A stretch of 22,913 nt of DNA from positions 1-22,913 of the IMG/VR virus record IMGVR_UViG_3300048835_000776, one strand, 5' to 3'. Shown in pieces: positions 6,515-13,681 of the stretch (positions are counted from its first letter, which is position 1; every line of letters starts with the position of its first letter). The position numbers and the translations under genes are program-made. Source of the DNA: a virus. Under the pieces are notes generated by a model. That model ran no database searches. It was not told where the DNA came from and saw only the letters and a list, made by a program, of their open reading frames with translations.

Positions 6515-7093
6515 TTACTTCTCTTCGCCTGCCGGCTTTGCGGAAAGATCAGCAGCAGTCACGGTCGGTAGGTGCGGCTTTATTGCCTGCACGATCTGCG
6601 CTTCATTTGCCTTCACCACAGTGCCATCCGCCTTGCGCACTTGGGCAACCCAGCCAAAACTCGTGTGCATGGACTTCGCGTCGGCTTCGCTGTCAAAACG
6701 CACATTCCACCGCCAGTTCGGATACAACGACGCACCAGCCGCGATGTCCGCCACCTCGGTTGCGCTCAGTGTCGCCAAGCGATCACCAAAGACATCGATG
6801 AGCAGGAAGCGAACCTCGACTGCGGTGACAGCTTCCGACGCGATCAGGTCGTCCTTGTTTGACTCCCACGAGTAGCGACGATCGGCATAGGCGGTGTTGA
6901 TTCCTGCTACCTCTGTGAGCCTCACCGGAATCCCAGGCACATCGATCACGTAGTGCATGCGTGTCAACGTCGACTTTTCGTTGAGCACCACGTAACCAAG
7001 CGGCAGCTTTAGCGGATCACCCGCGCGTGACCTCAGTTCTGCTGCAGTTGCTTGTAGAGAAGCGACACACATCAGAAGCGCAATTGCACGCAT
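6515..7093 (-). CDS. Secreted protein of unknown function
   Basis: 192 residues from ATG at 7093, with AGGAGG five bases upstream. A signal peptide (MRAIALLMCVASLQATAAEL) is clear, with cleavage likely after residue 18, so the product is periplasmic or secreted. The mature part is mixed alpha/beta without transmembrane segments or recognised motifs. It ends in a Lys/Glu tail (KPAGEEK). It lies 22 nt upstream of the zinc-ribbon gene and in the same direction as the repressor, so it could be a lysogenic conversion gene. Function unknown. Confidence 0.75.
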   Translation of the reverse strand: MRAIALLMCVASLQATAAELRSRAGDPLKLPLGYVVLNEKSTLTRMHYVIDVPGIPVRLTEVAGINTAYADRRYSWESNKDDLIASEAVTAVEVRFLLIDVFGDRLATLSATEVADIAAGASLYPNWRWNVRFDSEADAKSMHTSFGWVAQVRKADGTVVKANEAQIVQAIKPHLPTVTAADLSAKPAGEEK

Positions 7094-7245
7094 ACATCCT
7101 CCTTGGTAGGCATCGGTCTCTGCCGTTGTCGGAAATTTCCTACACCACATCGCGAAGATCCCTGATAGACGCTGGTCGTCGCACGGAGCGAGACTGTCTC
7201 CACCCCGCCCGGAAGCAAAATCCTTCGGGACCTGGCCGCAGAGGT
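7094..7245. other. Short intergenic region
   Basis: 152 nt between the secreted-protein gene and the two-helix membrane gene. It holds the AGGAGG ribosome site of the former and a perfect palindrome GGAAATTTCC at 7131-7140, about 40 nt upstream of the start, which could be a protein-binding site. No terminator or clear promoter seen. Confidence 0.4.
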
Positions 7246-7644
7246 TCACCGCGGCAAAGCTGAGCCGGGCGGGGTCTTATCGTCCGCATCCGGCGGGAAT
7301 CCATCCGGCGCCGGAATCTCGACGCGTAAGTCATGGAGTCTGAGCGCGACCAGTTGCTGCAGGTGCTTTCGGCAGCCCGCGAGGTTCGCGACCAAAGAAC
7401 CAAGCGCCAGCACTGACAATGAAGCAGCGATCAGGTAACTGGCCGCAAGGGCGGAAAGATCTGATTGCGAAGCGCCATAGGCCTTCGCTGTACCAGCGAG
7501 TGCCCGCGCGAGGAATAGCCCACCTGCAGCGGCACCAAGTCCGCCAATGACAGCCATGAGCGCGCTGATCCAACCTGCCGCACCGATCCATGCCGGCACG
7601 TAGTACTCGTGCACGATGTCCTCAACCATTCTGATCTTGTCCAT
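7246..7644 (-). CDS. Small membrane protein, two transmembrane helices
   Basis: 132 residues from ATG at 7644 with AAGGAG six bases upstream. Hydrophobic segments lie at about 17-47 (glycine-rich, may be a hairpin) and 65-90, followed by a polar cytoplasmic tail of about 40 residues. It has no motif I know. It sits between the repressor partner gene and the secreted protein on the same strand. It may belong to the lysogenically expressed accessory block. Confidence 0.7.
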   Translation of the reverse strand: MDKIRMVEDIVHEYYVPAWIGAAGWISALMAVIGGLGAAAGGLFLARALAGTAKAYGASQSDLSALAASYLIAASLSVLALGSLVANLAGCRKHLQQLVALRLHDLRVEIPAPDGFPPDADDKTPPGSALPR

Positions 7645-7741
7645 TTCAACTCCTTGGTTGCCACTTCATCGACTTGAGTCACAGGTTGCGCCTGGCGAAC
7701 TGCAGCCACACTGCGCTTGAACCATCTGCAGTGAGCACCTG

Positions 7742-8056
7742 TCATGACTCCCGATCGGGACGTACGCGCAGCGGAACCGGGCAAAACTCCTCAATCACAT
7801 CCAGCAGCTCATCGATACCGGCAGTCGTTTCGGCGCCAAGTTGAACGTCTGAATGCGGCTGGCCGAGCAGCATCCAGCATCGTCGAAACGCTGCAGCAAA
7901 GCTCTCCGGGTCTGGATGAGTCGCCACCAACGCCGCCAGCGTAGCCAGCATCACCGCGCGTTCTCCAGCGGCTCGCTGGGCGGCGTCTCCCTGCACGTCG
8001 ACCGAGCTGGCAAGGCTCTGCACGTGTTCGGACAGTCGCTCAACTGTCATTGTCAT
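7742..8056 (-). CDS. Small hypothetical protein cotranscribed with the repressor
   Basis: 104 residues. The start ATG at 8056 overlaps the repressor stop as ATGA, which rejects the longer arginine-rich upstream frame. A second in-frame ATG is at 8050. The sequence is mostly helical and acidic, with no membrane segment or motif I recognise. The overlap indicates coexpression with the repressor in the lysogen, so a role in repressor function or immunity is possible but unproven. Confidence 0.7.
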   Translation of the reverse strand: MTMTVERLSEHVQSLASSVDVQGDAAQRAAGERAVMLATLAALVATHPDPESFAAAFRRCWMLLGQPHSDVQLGAETTAGIDELLDVIEEFCPVPLRVRPDRES

Positions 8057-8454
8057 GGCACACCCGCGATCTTCTGGCGCATGAACTTCTCCACTTCGTC
8101 CTGCTGGGAAGGCTCCAGCGCCCTGAACAAGCGCAGCCAACGCTCCTCTGCGATGGTGAGCTTTGCGCCGTAGCTCGGCCCTGACTCCCGAATGCCGACC
8201 TGGTCGCGGCCGGCGACGACATTGCCATCGCCTGAGACCTGGACGGCGCCGCCGGCTTCGCCGTACCACTGCGGCCAGAGTTCGGCCAACGGGACTTTGA
8301 TCAACTCGGAAATTCTCTCCTCTACCTTCCGCGATCTGCCCTTCCCGTGAAGCACCGCATAGATCGTGCTGCGAGGAACTTGCAGCTCACGGGCCACCGT
8401 CGTCTGCGTGTGGCCTGACTTTTTGAGCTTCGCCTCGATGTCATGCGCGTGCAT
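8053..8454 (-). CDS. Phage repressor (Nlp/Ner-type HTH)
   Basis: 133 residues from ATG at 8454, with GGAAG four bases upstream. Residues 1-65 are an Nlp/Ner-type helix-turn-helix (TVARELQVPRSTIYAVLHG) ending in LAELWPQWYG, and they align without gaps to the divergent Ner protein at 32 of 65 positions. The remainder has a VSGDGNVVAGRDQVGI motif (residues 73-88) and a helical C-terminus (ERWLRLFRALEPSQQDEVEKF) suited to oligomerisation. The divergent position and operators make it the lysogeny repressor of this phage. Autoregulation is likely since operators flank its start. Mu c itself has a different domain plan. Confidence 0.82.
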   Translation of the reverse strand: MHAHDIEAKLKKSGHTQTTVARELQVPRSTIYAVLHGKGRSRKVEERISELIKVPLAELWPQWYGEAGGAVQVSGDGNVVAGRDQVGIRESGPSYGAKLTIAEERWLRLFRALEPSQQDEVEKFMRQKIAGVP

Positions 8455-8473
8455 TGCGCTTCCGAATGGCATG

Positions 8474-8488
8474 CGCCGACAGTCGGCG
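8474..8488. promoter_or_regulatory. Palindrome in the repressor leader
   Basis: CGCCGACAGTCGGCG is a perfect 7-bp inverted repeat about a central A, 20 bp upstream of the repressor ATG. It differs from the TTCG...CGAA operators next to it. It could be a second regulator's site or a small leader hairpin. Confidence 0.45.
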
Positions 8489-8516
8489 TGTTCGTGTGAA
8501 CAGCGCATGCGAACAT
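8489..8516. promoter_or_regulatory. Operator O1 plus adjacent half-site
   Basis: TGTTCGTGTGAACA (8489-8502) is an inverted repeat of TGTTC/GAACA. Directly beside it TGCGAACAT (8508-8516) repeats exactly nine bases of the right half of the operator at 8567-8582. These sites lie on the repressor side of the control region. Confidence 0.6.
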
Positions 8517-8531
8517 TTTTCGCGAGAACGC

Positions 8532-8560
8532 TTGACGATGCGCGACAGTAAGCGTATTCC
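8532..8560 (+). promoter_or_regulatory. Early promoter for the ner operon
   Basis: TTGACG (8532-8537), a 17-bp spacer and TATTCC (8555-8560) make a reasonable sigma70 promoter pointing to ner. Transcription would start near the operator at 8567-8582, so binding there would block it. Confidence 0.6.
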
Positions 8561-8566
8561 TATGCC

Positions 8567-8582
8567 ATGTTCGTGCGAACAT
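8567..8582. promoter_or_regulatory. Operator O2, perfect palindrome
   Basis: ATGTTCGTGCGAACAT has 7-bp perfect arms and a 2-bp centre. It lies just downstream of the early promoter and 14 bp before ner, and shares TTCG...GAAC with O1. It is the natural target for the repressor and/or Ner. Confidence 0.7.
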
Positions 8583-8596
8583 AAAAGAGAGCGACA

Positions 8597-8890
8597 GTGG
8601 AGCCAATCGACATCAAGTACGCCCTCGAGCGCGAGGGGGTCAATCAAACCGCCATCGCGGCGTACCTCGCGGTGCCGAGGAGCACTGTCTACGCAGTGAT
8701 CTACGGCAGAGGCAGGAGCAAGACGGTCGAGATGCATGTTGCTCATCTCATCGGCAAGCCTTTGGAGCAGGTTTGGCCGAAGTGGTACGGCCCAAATGCG
8801 CAGCGGCCAAAGGGTCGAGTGCCAGTTTCTGAAGTCCTTGCCAGAGCGCGCGCCAGGCTTGCTGAGCGCGAAAGCGCCAAGGCCGCGTGA
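8597..8890 (+). CDS. ner: Ner-like early regulator
   Basis: 97 residues from GTG at 8597 with AGAGAG upstream. Residues 1-65 form the Nlp/Ner winged HTH (AIAAYLAVPRSTVYAVIYG, ending in LEQVWPKWYG). The extra 30 residues are basic and helical. In Mu, Ner shuts down the early and repressor promoters during lytic growth. It is 49% identical over 65 aligned residues to the opposing repressor, so both may recognise the same operators. It is the first gene of the rightward early operon. Confidence 0.85.
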   Translation: MEPIDIKYALEREGVNQTAIAAYLAVPRSTVYAVIYGRGRSKTVEMHVAHLIGKPLEQVWPKWYGPNAQRPKGRVPVSEVLARARARLAERESAKAA

Positions 8891-8893
8891 TCC

Positions 8894-9109
8894 ATGAGCA
8901 GCCATTCCGACAGCTCGAAAGACAAACGAATCAAGCGCCTTGAGGCACGTGTCGCGGAACTCGAAGCGCAGCGCGAAGACCTCAATATGTTGCTGAAAGA
9001 TATGGCGTTTCTCGTGACATACGCGCCAAAGCTTCAGGAACACGCAGTGACCAACAACCTCGTGAAGTTGGTCGAAAGACTCCAACCACCCTCCACCGAC
9101 CGGAGCTAA
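8894..9109 (+). CDS. Small coiled-coil protein
   Basis: 71 residues, starting three bases after the ner stop. Residues 8-38 form a clear heptad coiled coil (IKRLEARVAELEAQREDLNMLL), followed by a second amphipathic helix. Charged, soluble, and probably an oligomer. No family recognised. It belongs to the early operon by spacing. Confidence 0.65.
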   Translation: MSSHSDSSKDKRIKRLEARVAELEAQREDLNMLLKDMAFLVTYAPKLQEHAVTNNLVKLVERLQPPSTDRS

Positions 9110-9113
9110 CCCC

Positions 9114-9383
9114 ATGCAACGCATCCCCATCCGATCCATCACGCTCCACGCGCTGGCCGTCGTCGCTGTCACCATCGGACTGGCGCTGGCCGCGGTCACC
9201 ATCATGCTGCTCACCGTCGAGGCGCAGCCGATCGACGTTGCCGTCTTCGCCGGCCTTCGCGCGCTTTGGTCATACATCCTGCTGCTTGGCGCGCTGCTTG
9301 GCTGCGGCCTGATCGGCGCGGCCGGTGCGCTGGCGGTGCAAGGCCTCGCCAGCACGGCACGCCGCCGGCATGGGGTGCGCTGA
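9114..9383 (+). CDS. Small membrane protein, two transmembrane helices
   Basis: 89 residues. Hydrophobic segments at about 12-34 and 50-76 with a short polar loop between, then a basic tail (TARRRHGVR). It starts four bases after the previous stop (AGCTAACCCC before ATG gives only a weak ribosome site). Its function is unknown. Early phage membrane proteins of this type sometimes act in host takeover or superinfection control, which is not shown here. Confidence 0.65.
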   Translation: MQRIPIRSITLHALAVVAVTIGLALAAVTIMLLTVEAQPIDVAVFAGLRALWSYILLLGALLGCGLIGAAGALAVQGLASTARRRHGVR

Positions 9384-9384
9384 G

Positions 9385-9702
9385 TCATGGCGCGACCCGT
9401 GACCAGTACTCGTGGAGCACCGCCTCAAACTGGTAGCGCTTCGCGTTCTCCGGCCCGGTCTTCGCCTGCCCGGCGAGCGCCCCGAGTGTGCGGAGCATCT
9501 GCTGCTGCACGTCAATCGGCGCGGAACGCAACAGCGGCTCAATCACGAACGTCAGCACGCGCCGAAGTGACTGCACCTCTAGGTCCACCATTGATAACGT
9601 TGACGCTTGCTCGTCAGTTAGCACGGGCGCTCGGCCTCCGCGGCGCCGCACGCGAGGCGAAGGCACAACTGATGCATTCGGTTCGTCGGTTGGCTTTGTC
9701 AT
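9385..9702 (-). CDS. Hypothetical protein on the opposite strand within the early operon
   Basis: 105 residues from ATG at 9702. It is the only leftward gene inside the rightward operon. Its stop lies one base from the stop of the gene before it, and its start overlaps the divergent start of the next gene by two bases (TCATGA). The N-terminus is proline- and arginine-rich, and the rest is amphipathic helix (VQSLRRVLTFVIEPLLRS and QQQMLRTLGALAG). The opposite-strand frames over it are low-complexity Arg/Ser/Ala and look like shadows, which is why I choose this strand. No strong ribosome site and no family recognised. Confidence 0.6.
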   Translation of the reverse strand: MTKPTDEPNASVVPSPRVRRRGGRAPVLTDEQASTLSMVDLEVQSLRRVLTFVIEPLLRSAPIDVQQQMLRTLGALAGQAKTGPENAKRYQFEAVLHEYWSRVAP

Positions 9703-10291
9703 GACGCGATCTGCCACGGGTCGGGGTGCCGCAAGTTTCCGCGCTAGCGAAACCATTTCGCAAGGGCAGAAACCGTCGGCGATTGGAAAGGCGGCAACCA
9801 AGCCTCGTCCAAAGCCGCGCCGTAATTGGAAAGCCCTGCGCGCGTCGTCGCTGCCGAAGGCGATGGAGCTATGCCTCGATTACGCCCGCGAAGTGCAAAA
9901 CCTTGGTGTTGAGCGCATCGCTGACCGCATGGGCCTCGCGTCGCACTGGGTGATCTACAAGTGGATGGAAGAGGGCGGCATGCCGGCGCGCCACATCCGC
10001 TCGTTTGAGCACGCCTGCGGCGCCACCTACGTCACCCGGTACATCGCCGCCAGCGCACACATGTTGCTGATCGACCTACCCACCGGCCGGCATGCGGCAG
10101 CGCAGGACATCCAGGCAGTCCAGGAAGCCTGCACGTCGGCGGTCGGAGCGCTGCTGGCGTTCTATGCCGGCCGCACTGCTGCAGATGAGACCCACGCCGC
10201 CCTGACCGTCGCGCTGGAGCAGCTCGCCACCGAGCGCGCCGAAGTCGAGCGCTACACCAACCCCGAATTGCCCTTCGACCACCATGAATGA
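9701..10291 (+). CDS. Putative HTH DNA-binding protein
   Basis: 196 residues from ATG at 9701; a longer frame upstream is shadow sequence. A basic, proline-rich N-terminus (KAATKPRPKPRRNWKALR) precedes a helical domain with an HTH-like segment (VERIADRMGLASHWVIYKWM) and a further helical region. The C-terminus (ALTVALEQLATERAEVERY) looks coiled. It is located between Ner and the replication genes, so a regulatory role is likely. No named family can be fixed. No good ribosome site is seen at this start, so the N-terminus is uncertain. Confidence 0.7.
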   Translation: MTRSATGRGAASFRASETISQGQKPSAIGKAATKPRPKPRRNWKALRASSLPKAMELCLDYAREVQNLGVERIADRMGLASHWVIYKWMEEGGMPARHIRSFEHACGATYVTRYIAASAHMLLIDLPTGRHAAAQDIQAVQEACTSAVGALLAFYAGRTAADETHAALTVALEQLATERAEVERYTNPELPFDHHE

Positions 10292-10601
10292 CCAAACCGA
10301 CACCTACCGCACCAACGACGCCCAACAGCGCGTCGCCCAGATCCTGACGCTGCTCGCCGGCCGCGAAGCCGAGGGCATCCCCCAGGGCGCTATCTGCAAG
10401 GCCGGCAAGTGGGCAGGCAGCAAGGTCCACAACGATCTGCGCAACCTCCGCGAAGCCGGCCTCGTCGAACGCCTGGCCAACGGCAACTGGCGGCTTGGCC
10501 CGAAGCTGGTCCAGATCGCCATCTCGCACCAGACCGGCCTCGCACGCCTGCGCCAGCAGGTGGACGAGATCGAACAGCGTTACTCCCGCAACCCGCACTG
10601 A
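10284..10601 (+). CDS. Winged-helix DNA-binding protein
   Basis: 105 residues, starting eight bases inside the previous gene's end. RVAQILTLLAGREAEGIPQGAICKA followed by KVHNDLRNLREAGLVERLANGNWRLG (residues 48-73) is a winged-helix layout: a recognition helix, then the wing strands LVERL and NWRLG. The family resembles IclR-type N-terminal domains. The C-terminal QQVDEIEQRY is a short helix. It probably binds DNA in early regulation or transposition. The target is unknown. Confidence 0.7.
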   Translation: MNDQTDTYRTNDAQQRVAQILTLLAGREAEGIPQGAICKAGKWAGSKVHNDLRNLREAGLVERLANGNWRLGPKLVQIAISHQTGLARLRQQVDEIEQRYSRNPH

Positions 10602-10614
10602 GGACACCGACCCC

Positions 10615-11463
10615 ATGCCACGCCAGGAAACACCGGCCGTTGAACCGATCGGCCCGAGCCTTCCCACCACATCCCCGTCCGAGATCCTCGACGACGCCGC
10701 CAAGGTCGAAGCGCAGCGCTTGGCGCTGGCCGATCTGGACAACCGCTACGGACTGACCGGACCGTATGACCGCGACGCGCTGCTGCGCTCCGCCCAGACG
10801 CTGATCGTAGAAAGCGGCATCCGCATCCTGATGCTCGGCCGCGTCTTCCTCTTGCTCAAGGCACACGAGGCCGATGGCGAGTGGCTGACGGCGCTGGACC
10901 AGCTCGGCGTGTCTCCGCGCTTCGCGCAGCGCTGCATGCAGACCGCCCGCAAGCTCGAAGGGTCCGAGAGCCGCAAGCTGCTCGCAGCCCAGCTCAGCAG
11001 CAGCAAGGTGATGGAGCTGACGGTGCTGGACGACGATGACCTGGACGCGGTCGCCGGTGGTTCGCTGGAAGGCCTGAAGCTCGACGACATCGACCGAATG
11101 TCGATTCGCGAACTGCGGCTGAAGCTGCGCGAGATCCGGGAAGAGCGCTCCAAGGAATCCGAGACCCACGGCGAGATCGTCGCGGCCAAGGATCAAAAGA
11201 TCAATGACCTGGACAAAAAGCTCCGCTACTGGGGCAAGACGCCAGCGCGTGAGCGCGCCGAAGCGATCCTGCAGGACGCGGCGCTGGCCAGCGTCGAGAT
11301 GGTCGGCGTGGCCACTCGAATCGAAACAGCGATCCGCAGCGCCAGGGCGGTGTTCGACGAGTCCGGCGAGTCCATCCCGGCCGATGTCGAGGCGCTGATC
11401 GGCGGGCTTTCGCAGCCGATCTTTGAGCAGCTGCACGCACTCAATAACCTGATCGGACCGTAA
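10615..11463 (+). CDS. Conserved phage protein with helical and coiled-coil regions
   Basis: 282 residues from ATG at 10615, 14 nt after the previous stop; the longer frame upstream is a shadow. Residues 60-115 (ILMLGRVFLLLKAHEADGEWLTALDQLGVSPRFAQRC) resemble the DUF3102/KfrA-like 'GEWLPWLE' type helical domain found in phage and plasmid proteins, a match made from memory. A charged coiled coil (RELRLKLREIREERSKESE) follows, and then a helical C-terminus. It stands two bases before the transposase gene, so it may assist transposition or replication. Function unproven. Confidence 0.65.
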   Translation: MPRQETPAVEPIGPSLPTTSPSEILDDAAKVEAQRLALADLDNRYGLTGPYDRDALLRSAQTLIVESGIRILMLGRVFLLLKAHEADGEWLTALDQLGVSPRFAQRCMQTARKLEGSESRKLLAAQLSSSKVMELTVLDDDDLDAVAGGSLEGLKLDDIDRMSIRELRLKLREIREERSKESETHGEIVAAKDQKINDLDKKLRYWGKTPARERAEAILQDAALASVEMVGVATRIETAIRSARAVFDESGESIPADVEALIGGLSQPIFEQLHALNNLIGP

Positions 11464-11465
11464 CC

Positions 11466-13223
11466 ATGCACGCCGGGGAGCTGGCAGAGCTGGACATGTT
11501 GCGTCGGATCGCCGATCGCCTGCGTAACGCAGGTCACGGCGGTAAGGACGACATTGTCTCCGAGGCCACACAGTGGCTTGGCTGCTCAGCTCCCACGCTC
11601 TATCGGCGACTTCGCGATATCGGCTGGACCAGCGGCCGCAAGCAGCGCACCGACAAAGGCGACAGCCGCGTCGCCTACAACGAACTGGTGCGACTCTCGG
11701 CCATGTGGGCGTCCGAGCGACGCATGAACGGCAAGTGGGTCGGCACGCTCGACGACGTGATCTCGATGGCGCGCGCCAACGGCGAGCTATCGGTCGACAT
11801 CTCCGCGGCGACCGCCTCGCGCTTGTTCCAGCTGCATGGCTTGCACCGAAGCCAGGTCAGCCAACCCGCACCGCACGTGCAGATGCAGAGCCTGCACCCC
11901 AACCACGTCTGGCAAGTCGACCCGTCGCTGTGCGTCGTGTACTACTCCCAGCGCGATGGCGTGCGCGTGCTCGACGAGAAGAAGTACTACAAGAACAAGC
12001 CGGCCGAGGTGGCGCGCTTCACGCCGCTGCGCGTGTGGCGCTACGTGGCCGTCGACCACTACACCGGCGCGCTCTACGCGCGCTACTACGAAGCCTCCGG
12101 CGAGAGCCAGGAGACGCTGTTCCGCTTCCTCATGGATGCGATGGCGCCGTCGGACACCCGTCACATCATGCGTGGCGTGCCGCACTGCCTGGTGTGGGAT
12201 GCCGGCAGCGCCAACACAAGCCACGGTATCCAGCAGCTGCTGACGGCGCTGCTGGTGCGACATTGGGCACACGTGCCCGGCAACTCGCGCGCCAAGGGCA
12301 GCGTCGAGCAGGGCAACAACCTGGTGGAGGTTCGGTTCGAAGGGCGCCTGCGATTCAAGAAGGTGCCCTCCGTCGAGGAACTCAACGCGGATCTGGCCGA
12401 CTGGTTGGTCTGGCTCAACGCCACGCAGGAGCACACCCGCCACCAACACACGCGCTACGGCCTGTGGCAGACCATCCTGCAGACGCAACTGCGCACGCGC
12501 CCTGAAGAAGCGGTTTGCCGCAACCTGCTGACCAGCCGCCCGGAAGAGCGCCTGGTGCGCGGCGATCTGAAGGTTCAGTTCGCCGTCAAAGGTCACGGCA
12601 GCGCGGAGTACTCCGTCGAGCACGTGCCCAACATCCGCGTGGGCGACAAGGTCCAGGTGGTGGTTCACGCATACCGCGCACCCGCGATCTGTGTGGTGCA
12701 GCAGGACGCCGAAGGCCGCACCCGCTACATCGAGTGCGAGCCCGTACAGACCAACGCGGGCGGCTTCGACATCACGGCACCGGTGTTCGGCGAAGCCTAC
12801 AAGCGCAAGGCCGATACCGTCGCTGACGACGCACGCAAGGCGCAGGCCGAAGCAGCGTACGGCACGCGCGACGTAGCCGAAGCCGAGAAGCTGCGCGCCA
12901 AGGGCGCGCCGGCATTCGGCGGCGCCATCGACCCCTTCAAGGACGTACGCGAAGCAGCCGCCCAGGCGCCCTCGCACATCGTCCGCCGCGGTACCGAGCT
13001 GCACGTGCCAAACCCGGTGCAGATCGAGGTCAAGCCCCTTTCACTGGTCGAGGCACTGCGCAACCTGCGGGAGTGGCTCGGCCGCGCGATCACGCCCGCC
13101 GAACGCGAGCAGATCAGCCAGTGGTACCCGCAAGGCGTCCCGGAGATGGATCTCCAGGACATCGTCAACCGCTTGTCGCAGCCCATCCAGGAGGAACGTC
13201 CGCGACTCGCAATCGTCAGGTAA
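11466..13223 (+). CDS. DDE transposase, MuA-like
   Basis: 585 residues. The N-terminal part (residues 25-60) carries an HTH (VSEATQWLGCSAPTLYRRLR). A retroviral-integrase-type core follows: HVWQVDPS places Asp152, VWDAGSAN places Asp245, and KGSVEQGNN places Glu281, with exactly 35 residues between the second Asp and the Glu (D,D-35-E). A beta-barrel-like segment (GDKVQVVVHAY) and a helical C-terminus with a potential AAA-protein contact region follow. It is shorter than Mu A (663 residues) and lacks an obvious enhancer-binding N-terminal domain. It catalyses strand transfer for integration and replicative transposition, together with the ATPase gene three ORFs downstream. The catalytic residues appear intact. 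Confidence 0.95.
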   Translation: MHAGELAELDMLRRIADRLRNAGHGGKDDIVSEATQWLGCSAPTLYRRLRDIGWTSGRKQRTDKGDSRVAYNELVRLSAMWASERRMNGKWVGTLDDVISMARANGELSVDISAATASRLFQLHGLHRSQVSQPAPHVQMQSLHPNHVWQVDPSLCVVYYSQRDGVRVLDEKKYYKNKPAEVARFTPLRVWRYVAVDHYTGALYARYYEASGESQETLFRFLMDAMAPSDTRHIMRGVPHCLVWDAGSANTSHGIQQLLTALLVRHWAHVPGNSRAKGSVEQGNNLVEVRFEGRLRFKKVPSVEELNADLADWLVWLNATQEHTRHQHTRYGLWQTILQTQLRTRPEEAVCRNLLTSRPEERLVRGDLKVQFAVKGHGSAEYSVEHVPNIRVGDKVQVVVHAYRAPAICVVQQDAEGRTRYIECEPVQTNAGGFDITAPVFGEAYKRKADTVADDARKAQAEAAYGTRDVAEAEKLRAKGAPAFGGAIDPFKDVREAAAQAPSHIVRRGTELHVPNPVQIEVKPLSLVEALRNLREWLGRAITPAEREQISQWYPQGVPEMDLQDIVNRLSQPIQEERPRLAIVR

Positions 13224-13229
13224 CCGACC

Positions 13230-13478
13230 ATGCCCGACCACAATGCAAAACTCGCTCCCAAGCGGTTCAACCCCGATGACCTCGATCTGCCCGTAGCCGT
13301 TGCGGCGATGGACGCGATCGACGAATACGTAGGCGAGCGCTCCGGCGCCGGCAAGCTGAATGCGGTGCTCGCGAAGCAGCGGATTGCTGCGCTGCACGCC
13401 TATCTACACATCATGGCCGAAGAGATCGGCGTCGAAGTGGACTGCAATGCGGCCTCCATCGCGGAGCGTGTGTCGTGA
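13230..13478 (+). CDS. Small hypothetical protein between transposase and ATPase
   Basis: 82 residues, starting six bases after the transposase stop and overlapping the next gene by four bases. Mostly helical and soluble (VAVAAMDAIDEYVGER, KQRIAALHAYLHIMAEE). No motif recognised. Its tight packing suggests translational coupling in the transposition operon. Confidence 0.65.
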   Translation: MPDHNAKLAPKRFNPDDLDLPVAVAAMDAIDEYVGERSGAGKLNAVLAKQRIAALHAYLHIMAEEIGVEVDCNAASIAERVS

Positions 13479-13681
13479 GCGACCGAGCCCTGATCAACCG
13501 CACGAAGCGCTCACTGGCCACGATCAAGCGCAAGCTCCAAGCGCTCTCATGCGACTGGGAGGACCTTGACCAGTACGTTTCTGTAGAGCTGGAACGCGTC
13601 GTCGACCAGTCAGACGCGATCGTGGCGGAACTCGACGAAGCCTACCCGCCACGCAAAGTGGCGCGGAAGGTGCTGCAATGA
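13475..13681 (+). CDS. Small helical hypothetical protein
   Basis: 68 residues from a GTG (GTGAGCGAC) overlapping the preceding stop. A basic N-terminus (NRTKRSLATIKRKLQAL) is followed by an acidic helix (YVSVELERVVDQSDAIVAELDEA) and a short basic tail. It overlaps the ATPase start as ATGA. Function unknown. Confidence 0.6.
   Translation: MSDRALINRTKRSLATIKRKLQALSCDWEDLDQYVSVELERVVDQSDAIVAELDEAYPPRKVARKVLQ

Noticed and set aside
8441-9388. Minus-strand ORF of 315 codons across the operator region
   Set aside because: It would cover the ner gene, promoter and operators and has a low-complexity composition.
9488-9700. 5' extension of the HTH protein at 9701
   Set aside because: The extension is Cys/Ser/Arg-rich without protein-like pattern and overlaps the leftward gene; the start at 9701 is preferred.
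10390-11571. Minus-strand ORF of 393 codons
   Set aside because: Overlaps three tightly packed plus-strand genes; typical GC-rich shadow.
11787-13004. Minus-strand ORF of 405 codons
   Set aside because: Antisense to the transposase with its intact DDE residues; no coherent domain in the antisense frame.
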